Assembly (NCBI GenBank): GCA_913020275.1
Contig: CAJWBV010000011.1
Location: 1-11,099 of the forward strand
Source of the DNA: an uncultured Rhodobiaceae bacterium
GTDB taxonomy: Bacteria > Pseudomonadota > Alphaproteobacteria > RS24
Direction: 5' to 3'
Length of the DNA: 11,099 bases
The position numbers were made by a program, and so were the translations under genes. Under the pieces are notes generated by a model. That model searched no databases. It was not told where the DNA came from and worked only from the letters and a program-made list of their open reading frames with translations. Positions 1 to 8,106 of this stretch are shown in pieces; the first letter of the stretch is position 1; each line of letters opens with the position of its first letter.

Positions 1-306
1 AGTCTGGATTGGCTGCGAGGGGAGATGCGACGTTACGTAAATCGAGCTGCCCGGGATACTGATGCAACGTTACTGCTGAACAAGAAGGCATCGGTCGGTG
101 GCGTCCCGTGTGTGCACGTCCAGTTGACGCATGGTACGCCAAAAGGGGTTGGCCCGAAAAAGTACCAGCGTGTGGATCTATTTTTCAGGAAAGACGACTC
201 CTTTCCGATTCGCTGGGAGAAATACGGCGAATTTCAGGACGACGGGCAAGAGCCCTCGCTTGTCGAATTCATTGAGTTATTGGACCTTGAGGCCAATGCC
301 GGCATG
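1..306 (+). other. Foreign segment in the nuoC frame, resembling the C-terminal half of a DUF1571-type protein
   Basis: Read in the nuoC frame from base 1, this segment encodes about 100 residues unlike NuoC. Visible marks are a WLRGEMRR helix start, a [12 protein letters not shown] strand, a strand ending in VDLFFRKDD followed by [11 protein letters not shown], and then [19 protein letters not shown]. This order (a 'G-x-PC-x-x-x-x-x-TH' strand, a 'D-x-x-x-x-P-[IV]-R' strand, then 'P-x-L-x-E-[FY] ... L-x-x-N-x-G') is what I recall of the C-terminal part of DUF1571, a family of unknown function described from Planctomycetes paralogues, mostly predicted secreted. The assignment is from memory and tentative. 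CGA occurs three times and AGG once in the first 100 codons, and both are scarce elsewhere in the window, but the sample is too small to weigh much. Similarity to NuoC takes over between about bases 290 and 310. Confidence 0.45.
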
Positions 307-813
307 GTTGAGCCGGTCATCAAGTTTTTGCGCGACGACCCGGAATGTGCTTTTTCGCAATTGATTGATTTGTGCGGGGTCGACTACCCCGAACGCGCCT
401 TGCGCTTTGATGTGGTTTATCATCTGTTGTCGATGACGAAGAACCAACGCATCCGCGTCAAAGTTCAAGCTGGCGAGGAAACACAAGTGCCGAGCCTCAC
501 AGAACTTTTCGAGGCCGCCGCCTGGTTTGAACGCGAAGCCTTCGACATGTATGGCATTTTGTTTTCCGGCCATCCTGATCTGCGTCGCCTGCTGACAGAT
601 TACGGCTTTGAAGGCTATCCTTTGCGTAAAGACTTTCCGCTGACCGGGCACGTCGAAGTGCGTTATGACGACGACCAGAAGAAAGTAGTTTACGAGCCGG
701 TAACACTTATTCAGGAATTTCGTGACTTTGATTTTGAGAGCCCGTGGGAAGGGTCCCGCGGTGTGTTGCCGGGCGATGAAAAAGCCAGTGCAACTAACGA
801 GCAGGAAGGTTAG
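1..813 (+). CDS. nuoC: NADH-quinone oxidoreductase subunit C (30 kDa subunit), with a non-NuoC N-terminal segment; 5' end not in window
   Basis: NuoC is a peripheral-arm subunit of complex I that packs against NuoD and NuoB in the quinone (Q) module and carries no cofactor. The frame is open from base 1; the first ATG is at 25, giving 262 residues. Counting from that Met, NuoC homology is clear from about residue 95 to 247: FLRDDPE near 101, GVDYPER at 118-124, the 30-kDa signature around EREAFDMYG at 169-177, [23 protein letters not shown] at 183-205, and the SPWEG end near 239. Residues before about 95 do not resemble any NuoC I know, and the usual N-terminal 35-40 residues of the family appear to be missing. 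ATG 25 sits directly against a purine-rich stretch with almost no spacing, and the foreign similarity seems to begin before it, so it is probably not a true start. An internal ATG at 304 would give a shortened NuoC. nuoD follows after 5 bases. The NuoC identity is secure; the 5' structure is not. Confidence 0.9.
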   Translation, partial: SLDWLRGEMRRYVNRAARDTDATLLLNKKASVGGVPCVHVQLTHGTPKGVGPKKYQRVDLFFRKDDSFPIRWEKYGEFQDDGQEPSLVEFIELLDLEANAGMVEPVIKFLRDDPECAFSQLIDLCGVDYPERALRFDVVYHLLSMTKNQRIRVKVQAGEETQVPSLTELFEAAAWFEREAFDMYGILFSGHPDLRRLLTDYGFEGYPLRKDFPLTGHVEVRYDDDQKKVVYEPVTLIQEFRDFDFESPWEGSRGVLPGDEKASATNEQEG

Positions 814-818
814 GACGC

Positions 819-2015
819 ATGTCAGCGCAATCGAAGTCCCCGGTTCAGGATGACCGCAAATTCACCATTAATTTTGGCCCGCAACATCCGGCTGCACATG
901 GCGTGTTGCGACTGGTGATGGATTTGGACGGCGAGCGTGTCGAGCGTATCGACCCGCATATCGGCCTGTTGCATCGTGGCACGGAAAAATTGATCGAACA
1001 CAAAACCTATCTGCAATCGGTTCCCTATTTCGACCGGCTCGACTATGTCGCGCCGATGAACCAGGAGCACGCTTTCGCGCTGGCAGTCGAGCGCATGCTG
1101 GGTCTAGATGTGCCGCGGCGGGGCCAATATATCCGCGTGCTTTATTGCGAGATTGGCCGCATTCTGAGCCATCTTCTGAACATCACAACACAAGCCCTTG
1201 ATGTTGGCGCGCTGACGCCGCCGCTGTGGGGCTTTGAAGAGCGCGAAAAGCTGATGATTTTTTATGAGCGCGCCTGCGGCGCACGTCTGCATGCGGCTTA
1301 CTTCCGCCCCGGCGGCGTGCATCAGGATCTTCCGGAAGATTTGTTGCAGGATATATACGATTTTTGCGACCCGTTTCTTGAGGTCATGGACGATATTGAA
1401 GGCTTGCTAACCGAAAACCGCATTTTCAAACAGCGCAATGTCGATATTGGCGTGGTGTCGACAGAGGATGTCATGACATGGGGGCTGACCGGCGTTATGG
1501 CGCGCGGGTCTGGTCTGGCGTGGGATTTGCGCCGGTCGCAACCTTACGAAGCCTATAATGATTTCAAATTCAATATTCCGGTTGGCAAAAACGGCGATTG
1601 CTATGACCGCTATCTGGTGCGGGTCGAGGAATGCCGCGAGTCGGTGCGCATCATGAAGCAGTGCATTGAGAACATGCCCGACGGCCCGGTTTCTTCGGCT
1701 GACGGCAAGGTTGTGCCGCCCAAACGTGCTGAAATGAAGCAATCAATGGAAGCCCTGATCCATCATTTCAAGCTTTACACAGAAGGCTATCACGTACCCG
1801 CCGGGGAGGTTTACGCCGCGGTGGAAGCACCGAAAGGCGAATTTGGCGTGTATCTGGTGGCTGACGGTTCCAACAAGCCCTATCGTTGCAAAATCCGCGC
1901 GCCGGGCTATGCACATTTGCAGGCGCTGGACCATTTGTGCCGCGACCATATGCTGCCGGATGTTTCGGCCATTTTGGGGTCAATGGATATCGTGTTCGGA
2001 GAGGTTGACCGATGA
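819..2015 (+). CDS. nuoD: NADH-quinone oxidoreductase subunit D (49 kDa subunit)
   Basis: NuoD forms, with NuoB and NuoH, the ubiquinone-reducing pocket at the foot of the peripheral arm. It is related to the large subunit of [NiFe] hydrogenases but has lost the metal ligands. The 398-residue product has the expected length. [10 protein letters not shown] lies at 19-28 and DRLDY at 72-76; by alignment from memory H27 and Y76 correspond to the quinone-headgroup His and Tyr of other complex I enzymes. [14 protein letters not shown] (47-60), [10 protein letters not shown] (163-172) and the C-terminal [18 protein letters not shown] stretch (381-398) are family hallmarks. The protein is not fused to NuoC, unlike in gammaproteobacteria. 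The start ATG at 819 has AGGAAGG at 803-809 upstream, inside the end of nuoC. Its stop overlaps the nuoE start as ATGA, which suggests coupled translation. Confidence 0.98.
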   Translation: MSAQSKSPVQDDRKFTINFGPQHPAAHGVLRLVMDLDGERVERIDPHIGLLHRGTEKLIEHKTYLQSVPYFDRLDYVAPMNQEHAFALAVERMLGLDVPRRGQYIRVLYCEIGRILSHLLNITTQALDVGALTPPLWGFEEREKLMIFYERACGARLHAAYFRPGGVHQDLPEDLLQDIYDFCDPFLEVMDDIEGLLTENRIFKQRNVDIGVVSTEDVMTWGLTGVMARGSGLAWDLRRSQPYEAYNDFKFNIPVGKNGDCYDRYLVRVEECRESVRIMKQCIENMPDGPVSSADGKVVPPKRAEMKQSMEALIHHFKLYTEGYHVPAGEVYAAVEAPKGEFGVYLVADGSNKPYRCKIRAPGYAHLQALDHLCRDHMLPDVSAILGSMDIVFGEVDR

Positions 2016-2611
2016 GTGTGCGCCGCCTTCACGACAAGCAACCTGACAGTTTCGCCTTTACCCCGGAGAATATGGATTGGGCTGCAACCCAGATCGCCAA
2101 ATATCCCGAAGGCCGTCAGGCCAGTGCCGTCTTGCCGCTTTTGTGGCAAGCTCAAAAGCAGGGTGGGGGCTGGCTGTCGGAACCGGCCATACGCTGCGTC
2201 GCCGACATGCTCGACATGCCCTATATGCGCGCGCTTGAGGTCGCAACTTTTTATTCCATGTTCAACCTGTCGCCGGTGGGGAAATATTTTGTTCAACTGT
2301 GCGGCACCACGCCGTGCTGGTTGCGCGGGGCGGATGATTTGAAGGCCGTATGCCGGAGACAAATTGGCGAACGCGGCGACATTTCAGAAGATGGCAAGCT
2401 AAGCTGGATTGAGGTTGAGTGCCTCGGCGCTTGCGTCAATGCGCCGATGGTGCAGATCAATGATGATTTTTACGAAGACCTGACCGCCGATACGTTTGAA
2501 CGGCTCTTGGAAGATTTGCGTCACGGGCGCAACGTGATGACGGGGCCGCAAAACGGGCGACAAGCATCGGCACCCGAAGGCGGCCCGACTGTGTTGAAAG
2601 GTGATATGTGA
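2012..2611 (+). CDS. nuoE: NADH-quinone oxidoreductase subunit E (24 kDa, [2Fe-2S] cluster N1a)
   Basis: NuoE is a thioredoxin-like ferredoxin of the NADH-oxidising module. It binds cluster N1a next to the FMN of NuoF, a side site often linked to limiting flavin radical lifetime. The 199-residue protein has an N-terminal helical part with the [10 protein letters not shown] motif at 77-86, then the four cluster ligands C97, C102, C137 and C141 in the expected C-x4-C...C-x3-C arrangement. The C-terminal GPQNGR...APEGG tail (178-191) is a feature of alphaproteobacterial and mitochondrial homologues and is absent from the shorter E. coli protein. The start ATG at 2012 overlaps the nuoD stop and is preceded by GGAGAGG at 1998-2004 with a 7-base spacer. 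The stop codon shares one base with the chosen nuoF start. Confidence 0.98.
   Translation: MSVRRLHDKQPDSFAFTPENMDWAATQIAKYPEGRQASAVLPLLWQAQKQGGGWLSEPAIRCVADMLDMPYMRALEVATFYSMFNLSPVGKYFVQLCGTTPCWLRGADDLKAVCRRQIGERGDISEDGKLSWIEVECLGACVNAPMVQINDDFYEDLTADTFERLLEDLRHGRNVMTGPQNGRQASAPEGGPTVLKGDM
2596..2604 (+). promoter_or_regulatory. Ribosome binding site of nuoF
   Basis: GAAAGGTGA lies inside the last codons of nuoE. From its AGG core there are 6 bases to GTG 2608 and 9 bases to ATG 2611, so spacing allows either start and does not settle the choice. Codon preference and family N-termini favour ATG 2611. Confidence 0.55.
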
Positions 2612-3894
2612 TGTTACGCGACGAAGATCGTATCTTTACCAATATTTACGGATTTCATGGTGCCGATCTGGTAGCAGCCAAGTCGCGGGGCGACTGGGAC
2701 AATACAGCTGACCTTATCAAAAAAGGCCGTGACTGGGTAATTGACGAGGTGAAAAATTCCGGCCTGCGCGGTCGCGGTGGTGCCGGTTTCCCGACCGGTC
2801 TGAAATGGTCTTTCATGCCGAAAGAAAATGATGGCCGCCCGCATTATCTGGTCGTCAATGCCGACGAGTCCGAGCCGGGCACGTGCAAAGACCGCGATAT
2901 TATGCGCCACGAGCCGCATAAATTGCTGGAAGGTTGCCTGCTGGCCGGTTTCGCGATGGGCGCGCATGCTTGCTATATTTACGTGCGCGGCGAGTTTGTG
3001 CGCGAGCGCGAAGCCTTGCAACGCGCGGTCGATGAGGCTTATGCCGACGGGCTGCTGGGCAAAGACGCGGCCGGTTCTGGCTGGGCGTATGATATTTACG
3101 TGCATCACGGGGCGGGCGCGTATATTTGCGGTGAGGAAACCGCACTTATTGAAAGCCTTGAAGGTAAAAAGGGCATGCCGCGGCTGAAGCCGCCATTTCC
3201 GGCAAATGTCGGGCTCTACGGGTGCCCGACCACGGTCAATAATGTTGAAAGCATTGCCGTGGCGCCAACAATTTGCCGGCGGGGCGCAAGCTGGTTTGCC
3301 GGATTGGGGCGCGAAGGAAATACCGGCACCAAACTCTTCTGCATTTCGGGCCATGTAAATCGTCCATGCAATGTAGAAGAGGAAATGGGTATTCCGCTCA
3401 AGGAACTGCTGGAAAAACATGCCGGCGGTGTTCGCGGCGGCTGGGACAATTTGCTGGCCGTTATTCCGGGTGGTTCGTCCGTGCCTTTGCTGCCGAAAGA
3501 AATTTGCGACACGGTGCTGATGGATTTTGACAGTCTGAAAGACGTGCAGTCGGGGCTGGGCACGGCGGGTGTAATTGTCATGGACAAATCAACCGATGTC
3601 GTCAAAGCCATTGCCCGCATCTCCCATTTCTACAAGCATGAAAGCTGCGGGCAGTGTACGCCGTGTCGTGAGGGCACGGGCTGGATGTGGCGCGTCATGG
3701 AGCGCTTGGCCGCAGGCCGGGCACAGCCGCGCGAGATTGACATGCTGTTGCAGGTTACCAAGCAGATTGAAGGCCACACTATTTGCGCGCTGGGCGATGC
3801 CGCGGCGTGGGCGGTGCAGGGGCTGATCCGGCATTTTCGTCCGGTGATTGAAGCGCGCCTTGAGCAAAGCCAGACCGCGGAGGCTGCCGAATGA
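2611..3894 (+). CDS. nuoF: NADH-quinone oxidoreductase subunit F (51 kDa, NADH/FMN binding, [4Fe-4S] cluster N3)
   Basis: NuoF is the entry point for electrons: it binds NADH and FMN and passes electrons to cluster N3. Taking ATG 2611 as start gives 427 residues, and positions follow that start. The glycine-rich [13 protein letters not shown] loop lies at 51-63, the FMN-contacting [13 protein letters not shown] at 83-95, and [13 protein letters not shown] at 167-179. The N3 ligands are C346, C349 and C352 ([11 protein letters not shown]) and C392 (TICALGD). All are intact. A GTG at 2608, one codon earlier, is also in frame. I prefer ATG 2611 because family members usually begin with a single Met before the x-x-x-DRIFTN stretch, and the TGATG overlap with nuoE fits the coupling seen across this operon. 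The end overlaps nuoG as ATGA. Confidence 0.98.
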   Translation: MLRDEDRIFTNIYGFHGADLVAAKSRGDWDNTADLIKKGRDWVIDEVKNSGLRGRGGAGFPTGLKWSFMPKENDGRPHYLVVNADESEPGTCKDRDIMRHEPHKLLEGCLLAGFAMGAHACYIYVRGEFVREREALQRAVDEAYADGLLGKDAAGSGWAYDIYVHHGAGAYICGEETALIESLEGKKGMPRLKPPFPANVGLYGCPTTVNNVESIAVAPTICRRGASWFAGLGREGNTGTKLFCISGHVNRPCNVEEEMGIPLKELLEKHAGGVRGGWDNLLAVIPGGSSVPLLPKEICDTVLMDFDSLKDVQSGLGTAGVIVMDKSTDVVKAIARISHFYKHESCGQCTPCREGTGWMWRVMERLAAGRAQPREIDMLLQVTKQIEGHTICALGDAAAWAVQGLIRHFRPVIEARLEQSQTAEAAE

Positions 3895-5969
3895 GTGATC
3901 GCGTGAACGTAACCGTTGATGGCATTGCCGTTGAGGTCGAGCCGGGCACGACCATTTTGCAGGCATGCGAAGAGGCGGGCGTTGAAATTCCGCGCTTTTG
4001 CTATCATGAGCGTTTGTCGGTTGCCGGCAATTGCCGCATGTGTCTTGTCGAGGTTGAAAAAGCGCCCAAGCCCGTCGCCAGTTGTGCCATGCCGGTTGCA
4101 CCGGACATGGTGGTCAACACCCAAAGCGACAGCGTGAAGTCGGCGCGCGAAGGCGTGATGGAATTTTTGCTGATTAACCACCCGCTTGATTGCCCGATTT
4201 GCGACCAGGGCGGGGAATGTGATTTGCAGGATCAGGCGCTGGGCTATGGCGTCGATTCGAGCCGCTTTGAAGACAATAAGCGCGCTGTCGAGGAAAAGGA
4301 AATGGGCCCGCTGGTCAAAACCGTTATGACGCGGTGTATCCACTGCACGCGTTGTGTGCGCTTTGCGACAGAAGTTGCCGGTGTGCCGGAGATCGGCGCA
4401 ATCGGACGCGGCGAGGATATGGAAATCACCACCTATCTTGAGGCGTCGCTGGAAAGCGAGATGTCGGGCAACGTCATTGACCTGTGCCCGGTTGGTGCGC
4501 TGACCTCCAAGCCTTATGCCTTTACCGCGCGCCCCTGGGAATTGCGCAAAACCGAGACCATTGACGTGATGGATGCCGTGGGCAGCAATATTCGTGTGGA
4601 TGTGCGCGGGCGCGAAGTGATGCGGATTTTGCCGCGCGACAATGAGGCGGTGAACGAGGAATGGCTGTCCGACAAATCGCGCTTTGTCTGGGACGGGTTG
4701 AACACCCAGCGGCTTGACCGGCCCTATTTGCGCGTTGACGATAAATTGCAGGCGACAGACTGGCCGAGCGCGTTTGACGCGATTGCCGCGCGGCTTGAGG
4801 CCGGTTCCGGGCAGGTTGCGGCGCTGGCGGGCGACCTTGTATGTACCGAAGGGCAATTTGCCTTGAAATCGCTGATGGAAAAACTTGGCAGTCCGCATCT
4901 TGATTGTCGTCAAGATGGCGCAAAACTGTCGGGCCCACGCGCGAATTATCTTTTCAACACCGGCATTGCCGGTATTGAGGACGCCGATGCGCTGTTGCTG
5001 ATTGGCACAAACCCGCGTCTTGAAGCTGCGGTGCTAAACGCGCGTGTCCGCAAGCGCTGGTTGGCCGGTAACTTCCCCATTGCCGCAATCGGTCAGCCGA
5101 CCGATTTGACTTATGACGCCGAGTTCATCGGTGCCGGGCCGCAAACGCTGGCGGAGCTTGTCGAGGGCAAGCACGGGTTTGCCGATGTGCTGTCGAAAGC
5201 CGAGCGTCCCATGTTGATTTTGGGCCAGGGCGCGCTGGCGCGCTCCGATGGTGCAGGCGTATTTGCGCAAGCCCTCGCACTGGCGGATAAAACCGGCATG
5301 ATTTCAGAGGGCTGGAACGGGTTTAATGTTTTGCATACCGCCGCCGGACGTGTCGGCGGTATGGATGTCGGGTTTCTGCCCGGTGAAGGTGGGCGTGACC
5401 GCAACGGCATAATCGAGGGCTGCAAGTCTGGCGATATTTCCACGGTCATCCTTTACGGCGCGGATGAAATAGACCGCGACGAACTGGGGGGTGCGTTTGT
5501 GATTTATATCGGCAGCCATGGCGACCGTGGGGCCCATGGTGCCGATGTGATTTTACCGGCCGCAGCCTATACCGAAAAACAAGCTATTTTCGTGAATACG
5601 GAAGGTCGCGCGCAAATGAGCGAGCGGGCCGCGTTTCCGCCGGGTGATGCGCGCGAAGACTGGAAAATTTTCCGCGCGCTGTCGGATCACCTGGGTGCGA
5701 CACTTGAGTTTGACACGGTGGACGCGTTGCGCACGGTCATGTTTGAGCTCGCCCCGCATTTGGCGCGCCTTGACGAGCTGGTGCCCGCAGGCGTACCCGA
5801 AAAGCCGGTTGCAGATGTAACCGAGTTGGATGCGGCGGCTTTTGCGCCGGCGCTCACGGATTATTATTTCACCAATCCGATTGCGCGCGCCTCTGCAACC
5901 ATGGCGGCTTGCGCCGAAGCCAAACGCGAGCGCGCCAAAGCCATTGGCGGGACGGGTACCGATGGATAA
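3891..5969 (+). CDS. nuoG: NADH-quinone oxidoreductase subunit G (75 kDa, iron-sulfur clusters N1b, N4 and N5)
   Basis: NuoG is the largest peripheral-arm subunit and wires electrons from NuoF towards NuoI. Its N-terminal ferredoxin domain carries C37, C48, C51 and C65 (cluster N1b). A His-Cys3 motif follows with H97, C101, C104 and C110 ([14 protein letters not shown], cluster N5). C149, C152, C155 and C199 ligate a further [4Fe-4S] cluster (N4). From about residue 215 onward the protein has the molybdopterin-oxidoreductase-like fold of the family, without cofactor. I see no extra C-x2-C-x3-C motif after residue 220, so the N7 cluster of E. coli and Thermus NuoG appears absent, as is normal in alphaproteobacteria and mitochondria. 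At 692 aa it has the size expected for that group. GGAGG at 3879-3883 with a 7-base spacer precedes ATG 3891. The last 8 bases overlap nuoH. Confidence 0.98.
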   Translation: MSDRVNVTVDGIAVEVEPGTTILQACEEAGVEIPRFCYHERLSVAGNCRMCLVEVEKAPKPVASCAMPVAPDMVVNTQSDSVKSAREGVMEFLLINHPLDCPICDQGGECDLQDQALGYGVDSSRFEDNKRAVEEKEMGPLVKTVMTRCIHCTRCVRFATEVAGVPEIGAIGRGEDMEITTYLEASLESEMSGNVIDLCPVGALTSKPYAFTARPWELRKTETIDVMDAVGSNIRVDVRGREVMRILPRDNEAVNEEWLSDKSRFVWDGLNTQRLDRPYLRVDDKLQATDWPSAFDAIAARLEAGSGQVAALAGDLVCTEGQFALKSLMEKLGSPHLDCRQDGAKLSGPRANYLFNTGIAGIEDADALLLIGTNPRLEAAVLNARVRKRWLAGNFPIAAIGQPTDLTYDAEFIGAGPQTLAELVEGKHGFADVLSKAERPMLILGQGALARSDGAGVFAQALALADKTGMISEGWNGFNVLHTAAGRVGGMDVGFLPGEGGRDRNGIIEGCKSGDISTVILYGADEIDRDELGGAFVIYIGSHGDRGAHGADVILPAAAYTEKQAIFVNTEGRAQMSERAAFPPGDAREDWKIFRALSDHLGATLEFDTVDALRTVMFELAPHLARLDELVPAGVPEKPVADVTELDAAAFAPALTDYYFTNPIARASATMAACAEAKRERAKAIGGTGTDG

Positions 5970-6972
5970 TCTGTTGCTCGAAACTTATGTTTGGCCGGCG
6001 TTCCTTGTTGCCGGACACAGCCTGCTCATTCTGGTGGCACTGTTATTGTGGCTGGCTTTTTTCATGTATGCCGAGCGCAAAATCTGGGGGGCGGTGCATT
6101 TGCGTCGCGGGCCCAATGTGGTCGGACCCTTTGGTCTCCTGCAGAGTTTTTCGGATATTCTGAAATATCTTTTCAAGGAAGTTATTTTCCCGACATCATC
6201 CAACAAAGCGGTGTTTTTGTTGGCACCGATTGTGACGCTGTTTTTGGCGCTGAGCGCATGGGCCGTTATTCCGGTTGCCGAAGGTTGGGCCGTGTCAGAC
6301 ATCAATGTCGGCATTTTATATATATTTGCGATTTCATCACTGGGTGTTTACGGGGTGATTATGGGCGGCTGGGCGTCCAACTCGAAATATCCTTTTTTGG
6401 GTGCGCTACGCTCGGCGGCGCAAATGGTGTCTTACGAGGTCTCCATAGGGTTAGTTATCATCACCGTGCTGCTTTGCGTCGGCTCATTGAACCTGACAGA
6501 TATTGTCATGGCACAGCAGACTGTGTGGTTTGCCATTCCGCTGTTTCCCATGTTTGTGATTTTTTTCATTTCCGCCCTGGCCGAAACCAATCGCCCGCCT
6601 TTTGATCTGCCCGAAGCCGAAAGTGAACTGGTGGCGGGGTTCATGACCGAATATTCTTCAACGCCTTATGTCGTCTTCATGATCGGCGAACTTGCCAATA
6701 TCGTGCTGATGTGCGCCATGACGACAATATTGTTTCTGGGTGGCTGGCTGCCGCCATTTGATATTGCGCCGTTTAACTGGGTGCCAGGCGTTGTTTGGTT
6801 CCTGCTCAAAATGACCTTCATGTGCTTCATGTTTTCGATGGTGAAGGCCATTGTGCCGCGTTATCGCTATGACCAGCTCATGCGCCTTGGGTGGAAGGTT
6901 TTCCTGCCAATCTCGCTTTTCTGGGTGGTGCTGACGGCCGGTGTAATCCAGTACTTCGGGCTGGCAGGCTAA
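5962..6972 (+). CDS. nuoH: NADH-quinone oxidoreductase subunit H (ND1 homologue)
   Basis: NuoH is the membrane subunit that docks the peripheral arm and forms the membrane side of the quinone tunnel and the entry to the proton-coupling E-channel. The 336-residue protein is hydrophobic, with about eight membrane helices. Diagnostic motifs are AERK at 37-40, [15 protein letters not shown] at 47-61, YEVS at 158-161, the acidic loop [18 protein letters not shown] (207-224) with MTEYS just after, and [14 protein letters not shown] at 299-312. The frame is open further upstream to 5830, but that extension only overlaps nuoG out of frame and is arginine-rich. ATG 5962 gives the family-typical N-terminus [12 protein letters not shown]. 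It overlaps the nuoG stop by 8 bases, and the GGCGGGACGGG upstream is only a weak ribosome-binding match, so coupling to nuoG translation is likely. Confidence 0.97.
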   Translation: MDNLLLETYVWPAFLVAGHSLLILVALLLWLAFFMYAERKIWGAVHLRRGPNVVGPFGLLQSFSDILKYLFKEVIFPTSSNKAVFLLAPIVTLFLALSAWAVIPVAEGWAVSDINVGILYIFAISSLGVYGVIMGGWASNSKYPFLGALRSAAQMVSYEVSIGLVIITVLLCVGSLNLTDIVMAQQTVWFAIPLFPMFVIFFISALAETNRPPFDLPEAESELVAGFMTEYSSTPYVVFMIGELANIVLMCAMTTILFLGGWLPPFDIAPFNWVPGVVWFLLKMTFMCFMFSMVKAIVPRYRYDQLMRLGWKVFLPISLFWVVLTAGVIQYFGLAG

Positions 6973-6980
6973 GAGGGAGA
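6973..6980 (+). promoter_or_regulatory. Ribosome binding site of nuoI
   Basis: GAGGGAGA sits in the short nuoH-nuoI gap, with its GGGAG core about 7 bases before ATG 6987. It supports 6987 over earlier in-frame starts inside nuoH. Confidence 0.6.
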
Positions 6981-6986
6981 CAGACG

Positions 6987-7478
6987 ATGGCTTGGTTGGA
7001 TCGAACAGCGCGCGAACTCTTTCTCGCCGAATTTATCTCGGCTTTCGGGCTGGCAATGCGCTATTTCTTCAAGCAGAAACTCACGGTCAATTATCCATAT
7101 GAAAAAGGCCCACTTTCCCCGCGCTTTCGTGGTGAACATGCTTTGCGCCGCTACCCGAACGGGCAGGAGCGTTGTATAGCGTGCAAATTATGCGAAGCCG
7201 TGTGTCCGGCCCAGGCCATTACCATTGAGGCGGGCCCGCGCAATAATGACGGCACGCGGCGCACGGTGCGCTATGACATTGACATGGTGAAGTGTATTTA
7301 TTGCGGCTTTTGTCAGGAAGCGTGTCCGGTTGATGCGATTGTGGAAGGCCCTAATTTCGAATTTGCGACCGAGACCCGCGAGGAACTGATTTATGACAAG
7401 CAGAAACTTCTGGAGAACGGCGACCGGTGGGAAATCGAAATTGCCAAAAACATTGAACTCGACGCACCCTACAGATAA
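6987..7478 (+). CDS. nuoI: NADH-quinone oxidoreductase subunit I (23 kDa, two [4Fe-4S] clusters N6a/N6b)
   Basis: NuoI is the eight-iron ferredoxin subunit that carries electrons from the NuoG clusters to N2 in NuoB. Starting at ATG 6987 it is 163 residues, the usual length. An amphipathic N-terminal helix (about 1-30) anchors it against the membrane arm in known structures. Two C-x2-C-x2-C-x3-CP motifs are present: C63, C66, C69, C73 and C103, C106, C109, C113. The conserved [14 protein letters not shown] stretch follows at 125-138. The open frame extends back to 6891 inside nuoH, but ATG 6987 is preceded by AGAGGGAGA at 6972-6980 and gives the typical [10 protein letters not shown] start. 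It follows the nuoH stop by 14 bases, the longest gap in the window. Confidence 0.98.
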   Translation: MAWLDRTARELFLAEFISAFGLAMRYFFKQKLTVNYPYEKGPLSPRFRGEHALRRYPNGQERCIACKLCEAVCPAQAITIEAGPRNNDGTRRTVRYDIDMVKCIYCGFCQEACPVDAIVEGPNFEFATETREELIYDKQKLLENGDRWEIEIAKNIELDAPYR

Positions 7479-7490
7479 ACAGAACATCCA

Positions 7491-8096
7491 ATGACCCTGA
7501 CATCTCTTGCATTTTATCTGTTCGCAACGGTCTCCGTTGCCAGCGCCTTTATGGTGATTTCGGCGCGCAATCCTGTTTACTCGGTCTTGTTTCTCATTTT
7601 GACCTTTTTCAATTCCGCCGGCCTGTTCGTGCTGATGGGGGCGGAGTTTCTCGCCATGATATTGGTGGTGGTTTATGTCGGCGCCGTCGCGGTGCTGTTT
7701 TTGTTTGTCGTCATGATGCTGGACATTGATTTTGCCGAGCTGAATGAGGGGTTTCTCCAATACATGCCGATCGGTGCGACCATCGGGCTGATTTTACTGC
7801 TTGAGCTGTTGCTGATTTTCGGCGCCTCAACCCAGTTGGTCAGTCAGAGCGCACTGCCGCAAGCAACGCCCGAAGGCATGACCAATGCCGAGGCTATCGG
7901 GCGGGTTCTGTATACTGATTATATTTATTATTTCCAGGCCGCCGGAGCGGTGCTGCTGGTCGCCATGATTGGTGCCATTGTGCTGACACTCGTCAAATCC
8001 GAAAATCCCCGCCGACAAAGCATTGCGGCGCAAAACGCGCGCAGGCGCGAAGACGGGGTGGAGCTTGTCGACATCGAGCCTGGGCAAGGGCTTTAG
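7491..8096 (+). CDS. nuoJ: NADH-quinone oxidoreductase subunit J (ND6 homologue)
   Basis: NuoJ is a small membrane subunit beside NuoK; its third helix switches between pi-bulge and alpha forms during coupling in structurally studied enzymes. The 201-residue protein has five hydrophobic segments, including the conserved third helix [19 protein letters not shown] at 59-77, with Y62 at the position of the conserved Tyr. AEFLAMI (51-57) and [24 protein letters not shown] (140-163) are also family features. A charged cytoplasmic tail follows from about 170 (NPRRQS, NARRRED). The gene starts 12 bases after nuoI. No Shine-Dalgarno-like sequence is visible in the CAGAACATCC before ATG 7491, so initiation may rely on ribosomes finishing nuoI. 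Confidence 0.97.
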   Translation: MTLTSLAFYLFATVSVASAFMVISARNPVYSVLFLILTFFNSAGLFVLMGAEFLAMILVVVYVGAVAVLFLFVVMMLDIDFAELNEGFLQYMPIGATIGLILLLELLLIFGASTQLVSQSALPQATPEGMTNAEAIGRVLYTDYIYYFQAAGAVLLVAMIGAIVLTLVKSENPRRQSIAAQNARRREDGVELVDIEPGQGL

Positions 8097-8102
8097 GGGG
8101 GG
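8095..8102 (+). promoter_or_regulatory. G-rich ribosome binding site of nuoK, overlapping the nuoJ stop
   Basis: AGGGGGGG starts inside the TAG stop codon of nuoJ (8094-8096), so the stop and the ribosome binding site share bases. The run of seven G leaves 4 bases to ATG 8107 and only 1 to ATG 8104 from its last G, which favours 8107. Confidence 0.55.
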
Positions 8103-8106
8103 CATG

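Noticed and set aside
265..270. EcoRI-type GAATTC near the suspected chimeric join, as a possible cloning ligation point
   Set aside because: The DUF1571-like pattern continues past it to about base 300, so the join is not at this site. Another GAATTC occurs inside nuoL near 9047, so chance occurrence is enough.
2614..3420. A 268-codon minus-strand open frame opposite nuoF
   Set aside because: Same reason: it mirrors conserved nuoF codons, has no family motif, and has no plausible separate promoter or ribosome binding site.
3630..4913. A 427-codon open frame on the minus strand, antisense to the nuoF end and the nuoG N-terminal half
   Set aside because: It lies fully opposite well-conserved nuoF/nuoG coding sequence. 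The translation is rich in Arg, His and Gln with no recognisable domain, as expected from the antisense of a codon-biased gene. Length alone is not evidence of a gene.
5830..5961. Extended N-terminus of NuoH starting inside nuoG
   Set aside because: The extra 44 residues are arginine-rich out-of-frame nuoG sequence. ATG 5962 gives the normal NuoH length and N-terminus.
6891..6986. Extended N-terminus of NuoI starting inside nuoH
   Set aside because: ATG 6987 has a good ribosome binding site and gives the standard 163-residue NuoI.
8023..8106. Extended N-terminus of NuoK starting inside nuoJ, including ATG 8104
   Set aside because: NuoK is normally 101-102 residues and begins at the first helix; ATG 8107 fits both length and spacing.
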